Below are positions 1 through 6,473 of a stretch of DNA of 9,153 nt, one piece after another. The notes under the pieces were generated by a model. It worked only from the letters and a program-made list of their open reading frames with translations. It was not told the origin of the DNA and did no database searches. Numbering within the stretch: position 1 is the stretch's first letter; each line of letters opens with the position of its first letter. The translations under genes were made by a program, and so were the position numbers. Source of the stretch: Lysobacterales bacterium (GTDB lineage Bacteria > Pseudomonadota > Gammaproteobacteria > Xanthomonadales > SZUA-36); contig JARFQZ010000041.1 of assembly GCA_029287515.1 (NCBI GenBank), positions 1 to 9,153 of the forward strand, given 5' to 3'.

Positions 1-134
1 GCGAGATCGGGGGGGTAGGGAACGCAGTCGGCCTCGATCACTTCCGGCCAGTTGTCGTTGAAACGCACCAGCGCGGCGTCGACCCCATCCCGGCTGGTGC
101 CGGAGATCATCCCGATATACAGCTCCGGGTTCAC
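1..134 (-). CDS. anmK: Anhydro-N-acetylmuramic acid kinase, N-terminal fragment (cut by window edge)
   Basis: Only the first 44 codons are present; the frame stays open to the left edge. AnmK phosphorylates and opens 1,6-anhydro-MurNAc released by lytic transglycosylases, giving MurNAc-6-phosphate for cell-wall recycling in the cytoplasm. The call rests on the family's N-terminal nucleotide-binding signature, seen here as GMISGTSRDGVDAALV at residues 8-23, following a short beta strand (ELYIG). The start is GTG at 134-132, overlapping the TGA stop of the upstream peptidase gene (133-131), so translation is probably coupled; no separate strong ribosome binding site is visible. A run of seven C on the coding strand (positions 9-15) encodes part of a Pro-Pro pair. 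The order peptidase-anmK next to tyrS matches what I recall of Pseudomonas. Identity is strong despite the short fragment. Confidence 0.88.
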   Translation of the reverse strand, partial: MNPELYIGMISGTSRDGVDAALVRFNDNWPEVIEADCVPYPPDL

Positions 135-1489
135 TCCCGGCTCGCGTAAAGGGACGCCGACTCGAGCCGGCTCAGCTGGGTCAGCATGGGCGCGGCCTGC
201 GCCTGGAATGCGGTGAGCGTACCACCCTTCAGCGGCTCCACCTTGGGTAGCGGCACCGTCCGTGGATTCCGGTGTACCCCGTTCACCACAAACTCGTAAT
301 GCAGGTGAGGCCCGGTGGCCAGCCCGGTAGAACCAACATAACCGATGGTCTGGCCCTGTTTGACCTTCTGACCCTTTTTAACGGCGCGGCTGGTGAAATG
401 AAGGTACTTGGTCTCGATGCTGTTGGCGTGCTTGATGAAAACATGATGGCCGTTGGCCCTGGAGTAGGCAGAGCGCGTAACCTTACCCTCGCCGGCGGCA
501 TATACGGGGGTTCCTCGCGGTGCGTAGTAATCGATACCGTTATGCGGCCGGACCCGCTTCAGCACCGGGTGCATGCGACGGGGATTGAAGCCGGAACTGA
601 TGTAGGAAAAATTCAACGGGGCGCGCAGGAATGCCTTGCGCATGGGGCGGCCGTCCGGAGCGAAGTAGCCAGCCACGTCGCCGTTTTCGAAATAAACCGC
701 GCGGAAACGTTCACCCTGGTTGATGAACGTCGCAGCGAGGATGTCACCGTCACGGAGAAACTCGCCTTCCCGGTACAGTTTCTCGTAGACCAGCATGAAC
801 CGGTCGCCTTTACGGATATCCAGGATGAAATCGATGTCCCAACCGAAAATATTGGCCAGTTTCATGACCATTGCGTCGCTCAGGCCGGCCCGTTTACCTG
901 CCACGAACAGTGAAGACTGAATGACGCCTTCGGTTTCGGCTACCGCGGTATAAATTTCACGTTGCTGGATGTCGGCGCTGAGCATGACGCCTTCCTGCCT
1001 GACGATCAGGTAGCGTGCTTCGTCGAGCGCATAGCGCATTTTCTCGAAATTGCCATCGGCGTCGAAGCGGAATTCGAAGACATCGCCCGGCCTGATTTTT
1101 TTCAGGCCTTTTGTATCGGCGTTGAGCGACATGATCTGGTGGAGCAGGGCAATCGGGATTTTCTGGCTGCGGAATATGGAATCCAGGGTTTGTCCGCGTC
1201 GGACTTTTACCTGTACCCAGTCATCTTCGCCGGGCACTGTAAGCACGCTGACTGCTCCCCCCTCTCCGGTTCCTTCAGGTTGGGACGGCACGTCTCTTTC
1301 AGGAATGGGCAGTTCGATGACATCCGGCCGCCTGACAGGCTCCGGCTCGTCCCCGGATTCGAACAATCCCAGCAGCAGTCCGGTCAGAATGAGGGTGATG
1401 CCGAAGATCACCAGTTTCCGGCGGGTCAGCCAGTGGCTGTCATCGTGCAGACTCTGTTGTATTTTTGTTATTAAGCCCGGCTTATCCAT
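131..1489 (-). CDS. mepM: MepM-like murein DD-endopeptidase, M23 family, membrane-anchored
   Basis: This 452-residue protein is predicted to cut peptide cross-links in peptidoglycan from the periplasmic side of the inner membrane. It has a short basic cytoplasmic N-terminus, one membrane anchor at about residues 25-43, an acidic and proline-rich linker (44-88), an OapA/LysM-like region (about 91-140), a middle domain (about 175-290) and a C-terminal M23 zinc peptidase domain (about 295-415). The lysostaphin-type metal and catalytic residues are all present: H316 and D320 in HNGID, H364 in KYLHF, and H395/H397 in GPHLHYE. Length, the SSGFNPRR segment and the C-terminal tail beginning LPKVEPLKG resemble E. 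coli MepM (about 440 residues). An in-frame TAA nine bases upstream makes ATG 1489-1487 the most upstream start; its ribosome binding site is weak. It is coupled by GTGA to anmK and transcribed divergently from tyrS. Substrate specificity is inferred from the family. Confidence 0.9.
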   Translation of the reverse strand: MDKPGLITKIQQSLHDDSHWLTRRKLVIFGITLILTGLLLGLFESGDEPEPVRRPDVIELPIPERDVPSQPEGTGEGGAVSVLTVPGEDDWVQVKVRRGQTLDSIFRSQKIPIALLHQIMSLNADTKGLKKIRPGDVFEFRFDADGNFEKMRYALDEARYLIVRQEGVMLSADIQQREIYTAVAETEGVIQSSLFVAGKRAGLSDAMVMKLANIFGWDIDFILDIRKGDRFMLVYEKLYREGEFLRDGDILAATFINQGERFRAVYFENGDVAGYFAPDGRPMRKAFLRAPLNFSYISSGFNPRRMHPVLKRVRPHNGIDYYAPRGTPVYAAGEGKVTRSAYSRANGHHVFIKHANSIETKYLHFTSRAVKKGQKVKQGQTIGYVGSTGLATGPHLHYEFVVNGVHRNPRTVPLPKVEPLKGGTLTAFQAQAAPMLTQLSRLESASLYASRE

Positions 1490-1524
1490 GACGACTTATG
1501 ACCACGCATTCCTCTGCTGGTTCA

Positions 1525-1549
1525 GGCCTGATTACCTTACTGACAGGCC
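1525..1549. repeat. Short inverted repeat in the mepM/tyrS divergent region
   Basis: GGCCTG at 1525-1530 and CAGGCC at 1544-1549 form a six-base inverted repeat with a 13-base centre that contains the candidate mepM -10 element. The left arm is also part of a perfect ten-base palindrome, TCAGGCCTGA, at 1522-1531. It could be an operator, but such short repeats are common by chance. Confidence 0.25.
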
Positions 1550-1562
1550 GCAACTGGGTCAA
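1534..1562 (-). promoter_or_regulatory. Candidate sigma70-type promoter for the mepM-anmK genes
   Basis: On the minus strand TTGACC (plus 1557-1562, five of six to the -35 consensus) lies 17 bases from TAAGGT (plus 1534-1539, only three of six to the -10 consensus). The position, about 45 bases before the mepM start, and the ideal spacing support it, but the -10 is poor. Confidence 0.35.
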
Positions 1563-1571
1563 TCTTTGTTG

Positions 1572-1577
1572 TAAAAT
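1572..1577 (+). promoter_or_regulatory. tyrS: Candidate -10 element for tyrS
   Basis: TAAAAT at 1572-1577 matches the sigma70 -10 consensus at five of six positions and would place a transcription start about 20 bases before the tyrS ATG. No good -35 box is at 16-18 bases; the best upstream match, CTGACA at 1540-1545, is 26 bases away and too far to pair with it. The element is therefore tentative. Confidence 0.3.
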
Positions 1578-1592
1578 GCGCAATTCCCTGTT

Positions 1593-1597
1593 GGAAA
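1593..1597 (+). promoter_or_regulatory. tyrS: Ribosome binding site deciding the tyrS start
   Basis: GGAAA lies five bases before ATG 1603. It favours this ATG over the upstream in-frame ATG at 1498, which would add 35 residues with no resemblance to the family and would read through the candidate promoter. Confidence 0.5.
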
Positions 1598-1602
1598 CTG
1601 GC

Positions 1603-2802
1603 ATGACCGATTTAGACAATGCGCTGGCCCTGATCGCCCGCGGCACCGACGAGATAACAAAACCGGAAGAACTGGAGCAACGGCTGAAGCTTGGCCGGCC
1701 CTTGCGCGTGAAGGTCGGGTTTGATCCGACGGCGCCCGATCTGCACATCGGGCATACCGTGATCATCAACAAAATGCGCCAGTTCCAGGACCTGGGGCAC
1801 ACGGTTATTTTCCTGATCGGTGATTTCACCGGACTGATTGGTGATCCGACCGGAAAAAACGTGACCCGCAAGCCGCTGAGCCCGGAACAGGTGCAGGAAA
1901 ATGCTGAAACCTACGCCAGCCAGGTGTTCCAGATCCTGGATTCTGAAAAGACTGAAATCCGTTTCAACTCCGAGTGGCTCAACGCTTTGGGTTCGGACGG
2001 CATGGTGAAACTGGCGGCTACCTACACCGTCGCCCGCATGCTGGAACGTGAAGATTTCAAAACCCGTTTCAAGAACAATCAGCCCATCGCCATTCACGAA
2101 TTTCTTTACCCGCTGGCACAGGGCTACGACTCCGTGATGCTGGAATGTGACGTGGAAATGGGCGGCACGGACCAGAAGTTCAATCTGCATGTCGGGCGCC
2201 AGTTGCAGCAGCACTACGGGCAGGAGCCGCAGATCATCATCACGCTGCCTTTGCTCGAAGGGCTCGACGGCGTGCAGAAAATGTCCAAGTCGCTGAACAA
2301 CTACGTGGGCATCACCGAATCGCCGGACGAGATGTTCGGCAAGTTGATGTCGATATCCGATGAGTTGATGTGGCGTTACTTCGACCTGCTGAGTTTCCGC
2401 AGCAACCAGGAACTGTCGGATCTGAAGGCGGATGTGACCGGCGGCCGCAATCCGCGTGATGTCAAGTTCCTGCTCTGCGAGGAAATCATCGAGCGGTTTC
2501 ATTCACGTGAGGCGGCGGTAGCAGCGCGCGAGGCTTTTATATCGCGGTTTCAGCGCGGCCAGATGCCGGATGATATCCCGGAGCAAACACTGCAAACCTC
2601 CGGTGAGGGGATCGGGATTGCCGCCGCGCTCAGCCAGTGCGGGCTGACCAGCAGTAATTCGGAGGCGTTCCGGATGATTCAGCAGGGCGGTGTCAAGATC
2701 GATGGTGAAAAAATCAGTGACCGGACACTCAGGCTCGATCCCGGTTTCTCCGGCATTCTGCAAGTAGGCAAACGCAAGTTCTGCAAGGCCAGCGTTACGT
2801 GA
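1603..2802 (+). CDS. tyrS: Tyrosyl-tRNA synthetase (type 2 TyrRS)
   Basis: This class I aminoacyl-tRNA synthetase charges tRNA-Tyr with tyrosine in the cytoplasm. From ATG 1603 the protein has 399 residues, the usual length. It shows the Rossmann-fold signature HIGH at 48-51 within APDLHIGHTV, the segment FLIGDFTGLIGDPTG at 70-84, the tyrosine-site region around HEFLYPLAQGYDS (165-177), GGTDQKFNL at 187-195 and a KMSKS loop at 226-230. The C-terminal S4-type RNA-binding domain spans about 336-396. The pattern is that of the bacterial type 2 subfamily; the copy next to the M23 peptidase and anmK in Pseudomonas aeruginosa is, as I recall, named tyrZ. Whether this genome has a second TyrRS cannot be seen here. 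The stop overlaps the GTG of the next gene by four bases. Confidence 0.97.
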   Translation: MTDLDNALALIARGTDEITKPEELEQRLKLGRPLRVKVGFDPTAPDLHIGHTVIINKMRQFQDLGHTVIFLIGDFTGLIGDPTGKNVTRKPLSPEQVQENAETYASQVFQILDSEKTEIRFNSEWLNALGSDGMVKLAATYTVARMLEREDFKTRFKNNQPIAIHEFLYPLAQGYDSVMLECDVEMGGTDQKFNLHVGRQLQQHYGQEPQIIITLPLLEGLDGVQKMSKSLNNYVGITESPDEMFGKLMSISDELMWRYFDLLSFRSNQELSDLKADVTGGRNPRDVKFLLCEEIIERFHSREAAVAAREAFISRFQRGQMPDDIPEQTLQTSGEGIGIAAALSQCGLTSSNSEAFRMIQQGGVKIDGEKISDRTLRLDPGFSGILQVGKRKFCKASVT

Positions 2803-3335
2803 ACAGGCTGTCCGATATCGATTGGAGTCAATGGCAGGCCAAGGATCCCGCAACGCTGGTTTTCGTGTTCCGGGATGATGAAGTCCTGCTGATCAACAAG
2901 AAGACCGGGCTGGGGAAAGGCAAGGTCAATGGGCCTGGCGGCAAAGTCGATCCGGGCGAGACCCCCGAGAAAGCAGCGATCAGGGAATGCCAGGAAGAAC
3001 TGGCCATCACGGTGAGCAACCTGGAATACTGCGGAGAGCACCGGTTCCAGTTTGTCGACGGATATTCCATCCATGTCTGGGTTTACCGGACCCGCGATTT
3101 CGAGGGAACGCCCACCGAATCGCGCGAAGCCGAGCCTTTGTGGACCCCCCTGGACCAGATACCGTTCGATGAAATGTGGGAAGACGATAAACACTGGCTG
3201 CCGATGCTGGTCAGGGGCGAGCGATTTCAGACCCGCTGGATATTTGATGGCGACAACATGGTGGACTACGCCATTGAGACGGACGGAAAAATTGAAGCCT
3301 GGGGCGACATTCGCTCGCCCGGGATTACGGAGTAA
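2799..3335 (+). CDS. Nudix hydrolase resembling MTH1/NUDT1 (probable oxidised-purine nucleotide diphosphatase)
   Basis: The 178-residue protein carries a Nudix box from G48: E54, then R62-E63 and E66-E67, which would bind Mg2+ for hydrolysis of a nucleoside diphosphate-linked substrate. One consensus position differs: the late glycine is A69. Outside the box it resembles human MTH1: NGPGGKV around N44 (MTH1 N33), GTPTES at 103-108 (MTH1 GTPVES), LDQIPFDEMWEDD at 118-130 (MTH1 LDQIPFKDMWPDD) and a matching C-terminal part. W127, D129 and D130 align with MTH1 W117, D119 and D120, which recognise the purine; MTH1 F27 and W32 are replaced by L38 and V43. Cleaning 8-oxo- or 2-hydroxy-purine nucleotides is therefore likely but inferred. 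The GTG start overlaps the tyrS TGA (GTGA), with a weak AAGG ten bases upstream; no in-frame ATG lies nearby. Confidence 0.9.
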   Translation: MNRLSDIDWSQWQAKDPATLVFVFRDDEVLLINKKTGLGKGKVNGPGGKVDPGETPEKAAIRECQEELAITVSNLEYCGEHRFQFVDGYSIHVWVYRTRDFEGTPTESREAEPLWTPLDQIPFDEMWEDDKHWLPMLVRGERFQTRWIFDGDNMVDYAIETDGKIEAWGDIRSPGITE

Positions 3336-3338
3336 AAC

Positions 3339-4577
3339 ATGAAATTCTTAGTAATGACTGCCTGTGCCGCCGCATGTGTTCTGACGGTTTCCACGGCCAT
3401 GGCCGAAGAGCGAAAACCAGACTACCAGGCCTCGGCGCACATGCTGGCGCAAAAGTACATGCTGTTAGATACGCACATCGACGTGCCTTACCGCCTGGAA
3501 GAGGAATGGTCTGACGTCACCGGAAAAACCGAGACCGGTGACTTCGATTATGAAAGGGCCCGCAAGGGTGGTCTCAATATCCCGTTCATGTCCATTTACA
3601 CACCGGCCGAATCCGGGGATGACGGGGGTGCTTTCGAACTCGCAAACCGCCTGATCGACCGGGTCGAGGCGATCGCTGGCCGGGCGCCCAGGAAGTTTGC
3701 AATCGTGAAGACTCCGAAGCAGGCGCTCAAGGCGCGCCAGTTGGGCCTGATGGGCCTGGCCATGGGCATGGAGAACGGGTCTCCCTTGGAAGGTAGCCTT
3801 GAAAACGTCGAATTCTTCAAAAACCGTGGCATCAGCTACATCACGCTGGCGCATTCGCTCAGTAACCACATTTCCGATTCTTCCTATGACGAGGAGCGCC
3901 GTTGGAACGGGCTGAGCCCGTTTGGCAAGGAACTCATCGGGGAAATGAACCGCCAGGGCGTGATGATCGACATCTCCCATGTTTCAGACGAGGCCTTCTG
4001 GCAGGTGCTGGAATTGTCAAAGGTGCCGGTGATCGCGTCTCATTCGTCCGCCCGGGCTTTCACGCCGGGATGGGAGCGCAACATGAGCGACGATATGATC
4101 AAGGCGATGGCTGAAAAGGGTGGCGTGATCCAGATAAATTTTGGCTCCAGCTTTCTTACCCAGGAAGCCCGTGAGTGGTACGACACCATGAGCGAAGCGC
4201 GCGAGGCCTACCTGGAGAAAAACGGTTTTGACGAGCACGGCGCAGAAGCCGAGGCGTTCGGCGAGGCATGGCGTGAGGACCACCCGTTTCCGTATGCTGA
4301 TCTGAGCGATGTTGTGGCGAATTTTCAGCATGTCATTGGCCTGGTGGGCGTGGAGCATGTAGGTATCGGTTCTGACTTCGACGGGGTTGGTGACAGCCTG
4401 CCGAAAGGCATGAAGGACGTCTCGGATTATCCGAACCTGATCGCCGAATTTCTGAGACTGGAATACTCATTCGAAGACATAGCGGCGATCATGGGTGGCA
4501 ACCTGATGCGGGTCTGGCAGGCCTCGGAGACCTATGCCCAGGAGACGACTGCGGCCCAGGCCGCGGGCGCACCCTGA
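3339..4577 (+). CDS. Exported membrane dipeptidase, M19 (renal dipeptidase) family
   Basis: This 412-residue zinc peptidase should hydrolyse dipeptides in the periplasm. It begins with a Sec signal peptide (about 1-22, basic start, hydrophobic core, AMA before EE). Mature residues show the M19 binuclear zinc set: H46 and D48 in DTHIDVP, the bridging E145 in GMENG, H214 in DISHVSD and H235 in ASHSSARA, plus R239 and the late GIGSDFDGV motif (342-350) with D346/D348. A charged, helix-like insertion spans about 273-323, and the Ala/Gln/Thr-rich C-terminus (402-412) looks disordered. GGAG at 3329-3332, six bases before ATG 3339, is a good ribosome binding site inside the end of the Nudix gene, three bases after whose stop this gene begins. 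The natural substrate is unknown; relatives accept various L-L and L-D dipeptides. No lipobox or C-terminal anchor is visible. Confidence 0.92.
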   Translation: MKFLVMTACAAACVLTVSTAMAEERKPDYQASAHMLAQKYMLLDTHIDVPYRLEEEWSDVTGKTETGDFDYERARKGGLNIPFMSIYTPAESGDDGGAFELANRLIDRVEAIAGRAPRKFAIVKTPKQALKARQLGLMGLAMGMENGSPLEGSLENVEFFKNRGISYITLAHSLSNHISDSSYDEERRWNGLSPFGKELIGEMNRQGVMIDISHVSDEAFWQVLELSKVPVIASHSSARAFTPGWERNMSDDMIKAMAEKGGVIQINFGSSFLTQEAREWYDTMSEAREAYLEKNGFDEHGAEAEAFGEAWREDHPFPYADLSDVVANFQHVIGLVGVEHVGIGSDFDGVGDSLPKGMKDVSDYPNLIAEFLRLEYSFEDIAAIMGGNLMRVWQASETYAQETTAAQAAGAP

Positions 4578-4607
4578 CGGGCCGGTAGCGGGCTTCACGC
4601 TTTAAAA

Positions 4608-5405
4608 ATGGAATTGGTCAACTTCCTGATGGTGGGTGCAGCGGCGTTCCTGGCTGCTGGCATGACCATGTACTCGGGTTTTGGGCTTGGCACCCTTATG
4701 CTGCCGGTCTTCGCACTGTTCTTTCCGGTGGAAATGGCGGTAGTGGCGACGGCGTTGGTGCATGGGGCCAATAACGTATTCAAGGTTTCCTTACTTGGCA
4801 GGCATGCCGACCGCGAGGTCGTGCTGAAATTTGGCCTGACAGCTATCGTGGCCGCCATTTTCGGCGCGATGGCCCTGGCCTGGGTGTCCCGCCTTTCTGC
4901 ATCCATGAGCGTTGCGGTGAATGAGCAGGTTGTTTCCGAAGTCACCCCGGTGAAACTGGTGATCGGCATCCTGATGATCGGTTTTGCGCTGTTCGAACTG
5001 ATGCCCAGGTTCCGGCGCATGGAATTCGATCGTAAATACTTGCCGCTGGGCGGGCTTTTGTCAGGTTTTTTCGGGGGGTTTTCGGGTCACCAGGGCGCAC
5101 TGCGCTCGGCCTTCCTGGCCAAATCCGGATTGAGCACGGAGCGGTTCGTGGGGAGCAACGCCGTGATTGGCTTCCTCGTCGACCTAACGCGAATCTCGGT
5201 ATATGTCGCGCTGTTCGCCGCTGCCGGCGGCGACTTCACGCAGTTCAGCGGGTGGCCGCTGGTGATTACCGGGGCGCTGGCCGCATTCGCCGGCGTGATG
5301 ATCGGAAAGCGTTACCTGCACAAGGTCACGATGAAAAGCGTCCAGACCCTGGTCGGGGTATTGTTGTTCGGAGTGGGGCTCGGGTTGATACTGGGGCTTA
5401 TCTGA
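4608..5405 (+). CDS. TSUP (TauE/SafE) family membrane transporter
   Basis: This 265-residue integral inner-membrane protein has about eight hydrophobic segments (approximately 5-27, 30-52, 75-95, 114-131, 145-160, 183-205, 214-233 and 246-265). Two related halves show the family's glycine-rich motif: GFGLGTLMLPVF at 24-35 followed by ALVHGANNVFK, and SGFFGGFSGHQGALRSAFL at 152-170 followed by GSNAVIGFLVDLTR. TSUP members are associated with export or uptake of small anions, often sulfur or C2 compounds; the substrate cannot be read from sequence. ATG 4608 gives a complete first membrane segment but lacks a clear ribosome binding site, so the start is less certain; the next in-frame ATG (4629) is no better. 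It lies 30 bases after the dipeptidase gene, suggesting co-transcription. Its 3' end overlaps the opposing acyltransferase gene by eight bases. Confidence 0.88.
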   Translation: MELVNFLMVGAAAFLAAGMTMYSGFGLGTLMLPVFALFFPVEMAVVATALVHGANNVFKVSLLGRHADREVVLKFGLTAIVAAIFGAMALAWVSRLSASMSVAVNEQVVSEVTPVKLVIGILMIGFALFELMPRFRRMEFDRKYLPLGGLLSGFFGGFSGHQGALRSAFLAKSGLSTERFVGSNAVIGFLVDLTRISVYVALFAAAGGDFTQFSGWPLVITGALAAFAGVMIGKRYLHKVTMKSVQTLVGVLLFGVGLGLILGLI

Positions 5406-6378
5406 CGGGAGAGCGCTGATCCAGGATGCTCGAAATGAGCTGGTCTTTTTCCTGCCACAGCCGATCCATCCATGCTTCCAGTTCGCTGCGAAATGCCCGG
5501 TCCGTCCTGAAATTCTTACCGAGGAGTTCCGGTGGAATGGTCCGTTGTTCGGCGCGGACGATGATTTCCGTAATCTCGCCGCTGAGCAACTCCCAGAAAG
5601 TCGGGCCTCTGCCCGTTATCCTGGTTTGGGGGTAAATGATGGTCACGTCAATCAGTGCGTCCAGTTCGTCTGCCAGCGCATAGAACACCTGGCCGATACC
5701 GCCGATACGGGGTTGCAAAAGGTTCCGGTAAGGACTTTTTCTCTGTTCCCTTTTTTCCTTGGAAAAGCGCGTTCCCTCCGGGAAATTGGTCATCGCAACC
5801 GGAATGGTCCTGAATTTCTCGCAGGCCTTCCTGGCGTTTTCCAGGTCGCGGCCCTTCAAGCCCGGCTGACTAGCGACTTTTTCCCTGGAGTGTCGTTTCA
5901 TGAAAGGCATGTCCAGCGCCCACCAGGCAATTCCAAGAAAAGGCACCCAGAACAGCTGGCTCTTGATGAAAAACCGGAAAAACGGCAGCTTGTGATTGAA
6001 ACACATCTGCAGGACCAGCACATCAACCCAGGACTGGTGGTTGGAACTGACCAGGTAGCATCCCTGGTGGTCAAGGTTTTCGGGTATTTGGATGTCCCAT
6101 TTCGGGTTACGGTACAGTGAGAAAATCGCGTTATTCACTGAAATCCAGAATTCCGCCAAGCCTGCAAGCACCTGCCTCATCCGGTTGCGGAAGGACTCCG
6201 TTGGTGCGAGAAATTTTCCGACAGCCAGGATGCATAGAAGCGTCGTCAGCACGATGGTGCTGAAGCTGATCGCAAGCAGGGCGGTGGTCGCCTTGGCGGT
6301 TTTCAGGGCTTTAGCGAAAATGGAAATGGGCGCTTTCCTTGTCGGTTCGGAAACAGCCGCATACCGGCCGGACGGCAA
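5398..6378 (-). CDS. yihG: YihG-like 1-acyl-glycerol-3-phosphate acyltransferase (PlsC superfamily)
   Basis: The 326-residue protein is predicted to transfer an acyl chain to lysophosphatidic acid or a similar acceptor at the inner membrane. A hydrophobic anchor lies at about 32-56. The acyltransferase block shows NHQSWVD with the HX4D dyad H114/D119, FFIKSQLFWVPFLG (136-149), ALDMPFMKRHSR (154-165) and the substrate motif FPEGTR at 199-204. These, the late LLSGEITEIIV (264-274) and the ending LWQEKDQLISSIL closely follow E. coli YihG (about 310 residues) rather than the shorter PlsC. The start is taken as TTG 6378-6376: an in-frame TAA sits directly before it, a GGTGAG ribosome site lies four bases upstream, and the first in-frame ATG (codon 67) would delete the anchor. 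The gene is divergent from the cytochrome gene and converges on the TSUP gene with an eight-base overlap. Confidence 0.88.
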   Translation of the reverse strand: MPSGRYAAVSEPTRKAPISIFAKALKTAKATTALLAISFSTIVLTTLLCILAVGKFLAPTESFRNRMRQVLAGLAEFWISVNNAIFSLYRNPKWDIQIPENLDHQGCYLVSSNHQSWVDVLVLQMCFNHKLPFFRFFIKSQLFWVPFLGIAWWALDMPFMKRHSREKVASQPGLKGRDLENARKACEKFRTIPVAMTNFPEGTRFSKEKREQRKSPYRNLLQPRIGGIGQVFYALADELDALIDVTIIYPQTRITGRGPTFWELLSGEITEIIVRAEQRTIPPELLGKNFRTDRAFRSELEAWMDRLWQEKDQLISSILDQRSPVR

Positions 6379-6382
6379 TTAT

Positions 6383-6388
6383 CTCACC
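6383..6388 (-). promoter_or_regulatory. Ribosome binding site supporting the TTG start of the YihG-like gene
   Basis: On the minus strand GGTGAG is followed by ATAA and then TTG (6378-6376). The TAA in this spacer is in frame, so translation cannot begin further upstream. Confidence 0.5.
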
Positions 6389-6406
6389 GGTAAACTTTCG
6401 GGTCGA

Positions 6407-6444
6407 GTGATTGGCGTGATTACGGTGATATAATATAAGTGATT
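6407..6444 (+). repeat. Four direct GTGAT repeats in the divergent promoter region
   Basis: GTGATT occurs at 6407-6412, 6416-6421 and 6439-6444, and GTGATA at 6425-6430. The first three start exactly nine bases apart; the fourth starts 14 bases after the third. The array flanks and overlaps the extended -10 box, so it could be a regulator binding site for the cytochrome gene, the acyltransferase gene or both. The nine-base step is not a full helical turn. No known operator is recognised. Confidence 0.45.
6426..6434 (+). promoter_or_regulatory. Extended -10 promoter for the cytochrome c gene
   Basis: TGATATAAT is a perfect extended -10 element (TGn plus TATAAT at 6429-6434). The -35 region is poor: GTGATT at 6407-6412 (16-base spacer) matches three of six positions, as expected when an extended -10 compensates. 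Transcription would start near 6441, about 33 bases before the cytochrome ATG. Because TATAATATAA is A/T-rich in both directions, the minus-strand acyltransferase gene could use the same melted region, but no good minus-strand -35 was found. Confidence 0.6.
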
Positions 6445-6473
6445 CCTAACATAACGACGTGTGAGGCCAAGGC

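Noticed and set aside
9..15. Seven-base homopolymer (C on the coding strand) in anmK as a phase-variation tract
   Set aside because: The tract is short, it encodes a plausible part of YPPDL, and the frame continues sensibly on both visible sides; no evidence of switching.
272..1474. Plus-strand open frames of 170-213 codons antisense to mepM
   Set aside because: They mirror the strongly supported peptidase gene and show no family motifs.
1498..1602. In-frame extension of tyrS to an upstream ATG (35 extra residues)
   Set aside because: The extra residues do not resemble TyrRS, would overlap the candidate promoter, and the ATG at 1603 has a GGAAA ribosome site and gives the standard family length.
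1612..2502. Long minus-strand open frame (296 codons) antisense to tyrS
   Set aside because: It lies wholly inside tyrS on the other strand, and its composition (rich in His, Gln, Arg and Val) is that of a complementary frame; no domain is visible.
4578..4607. Possible terminator between the dipeptidase and TSUP genes (AGCG...CGCT followed by TTTAAAA)
   Set aside because: The stem is only four pairs and the T-run is three bases; this is too weak to call, and the short gap fits an operon better.
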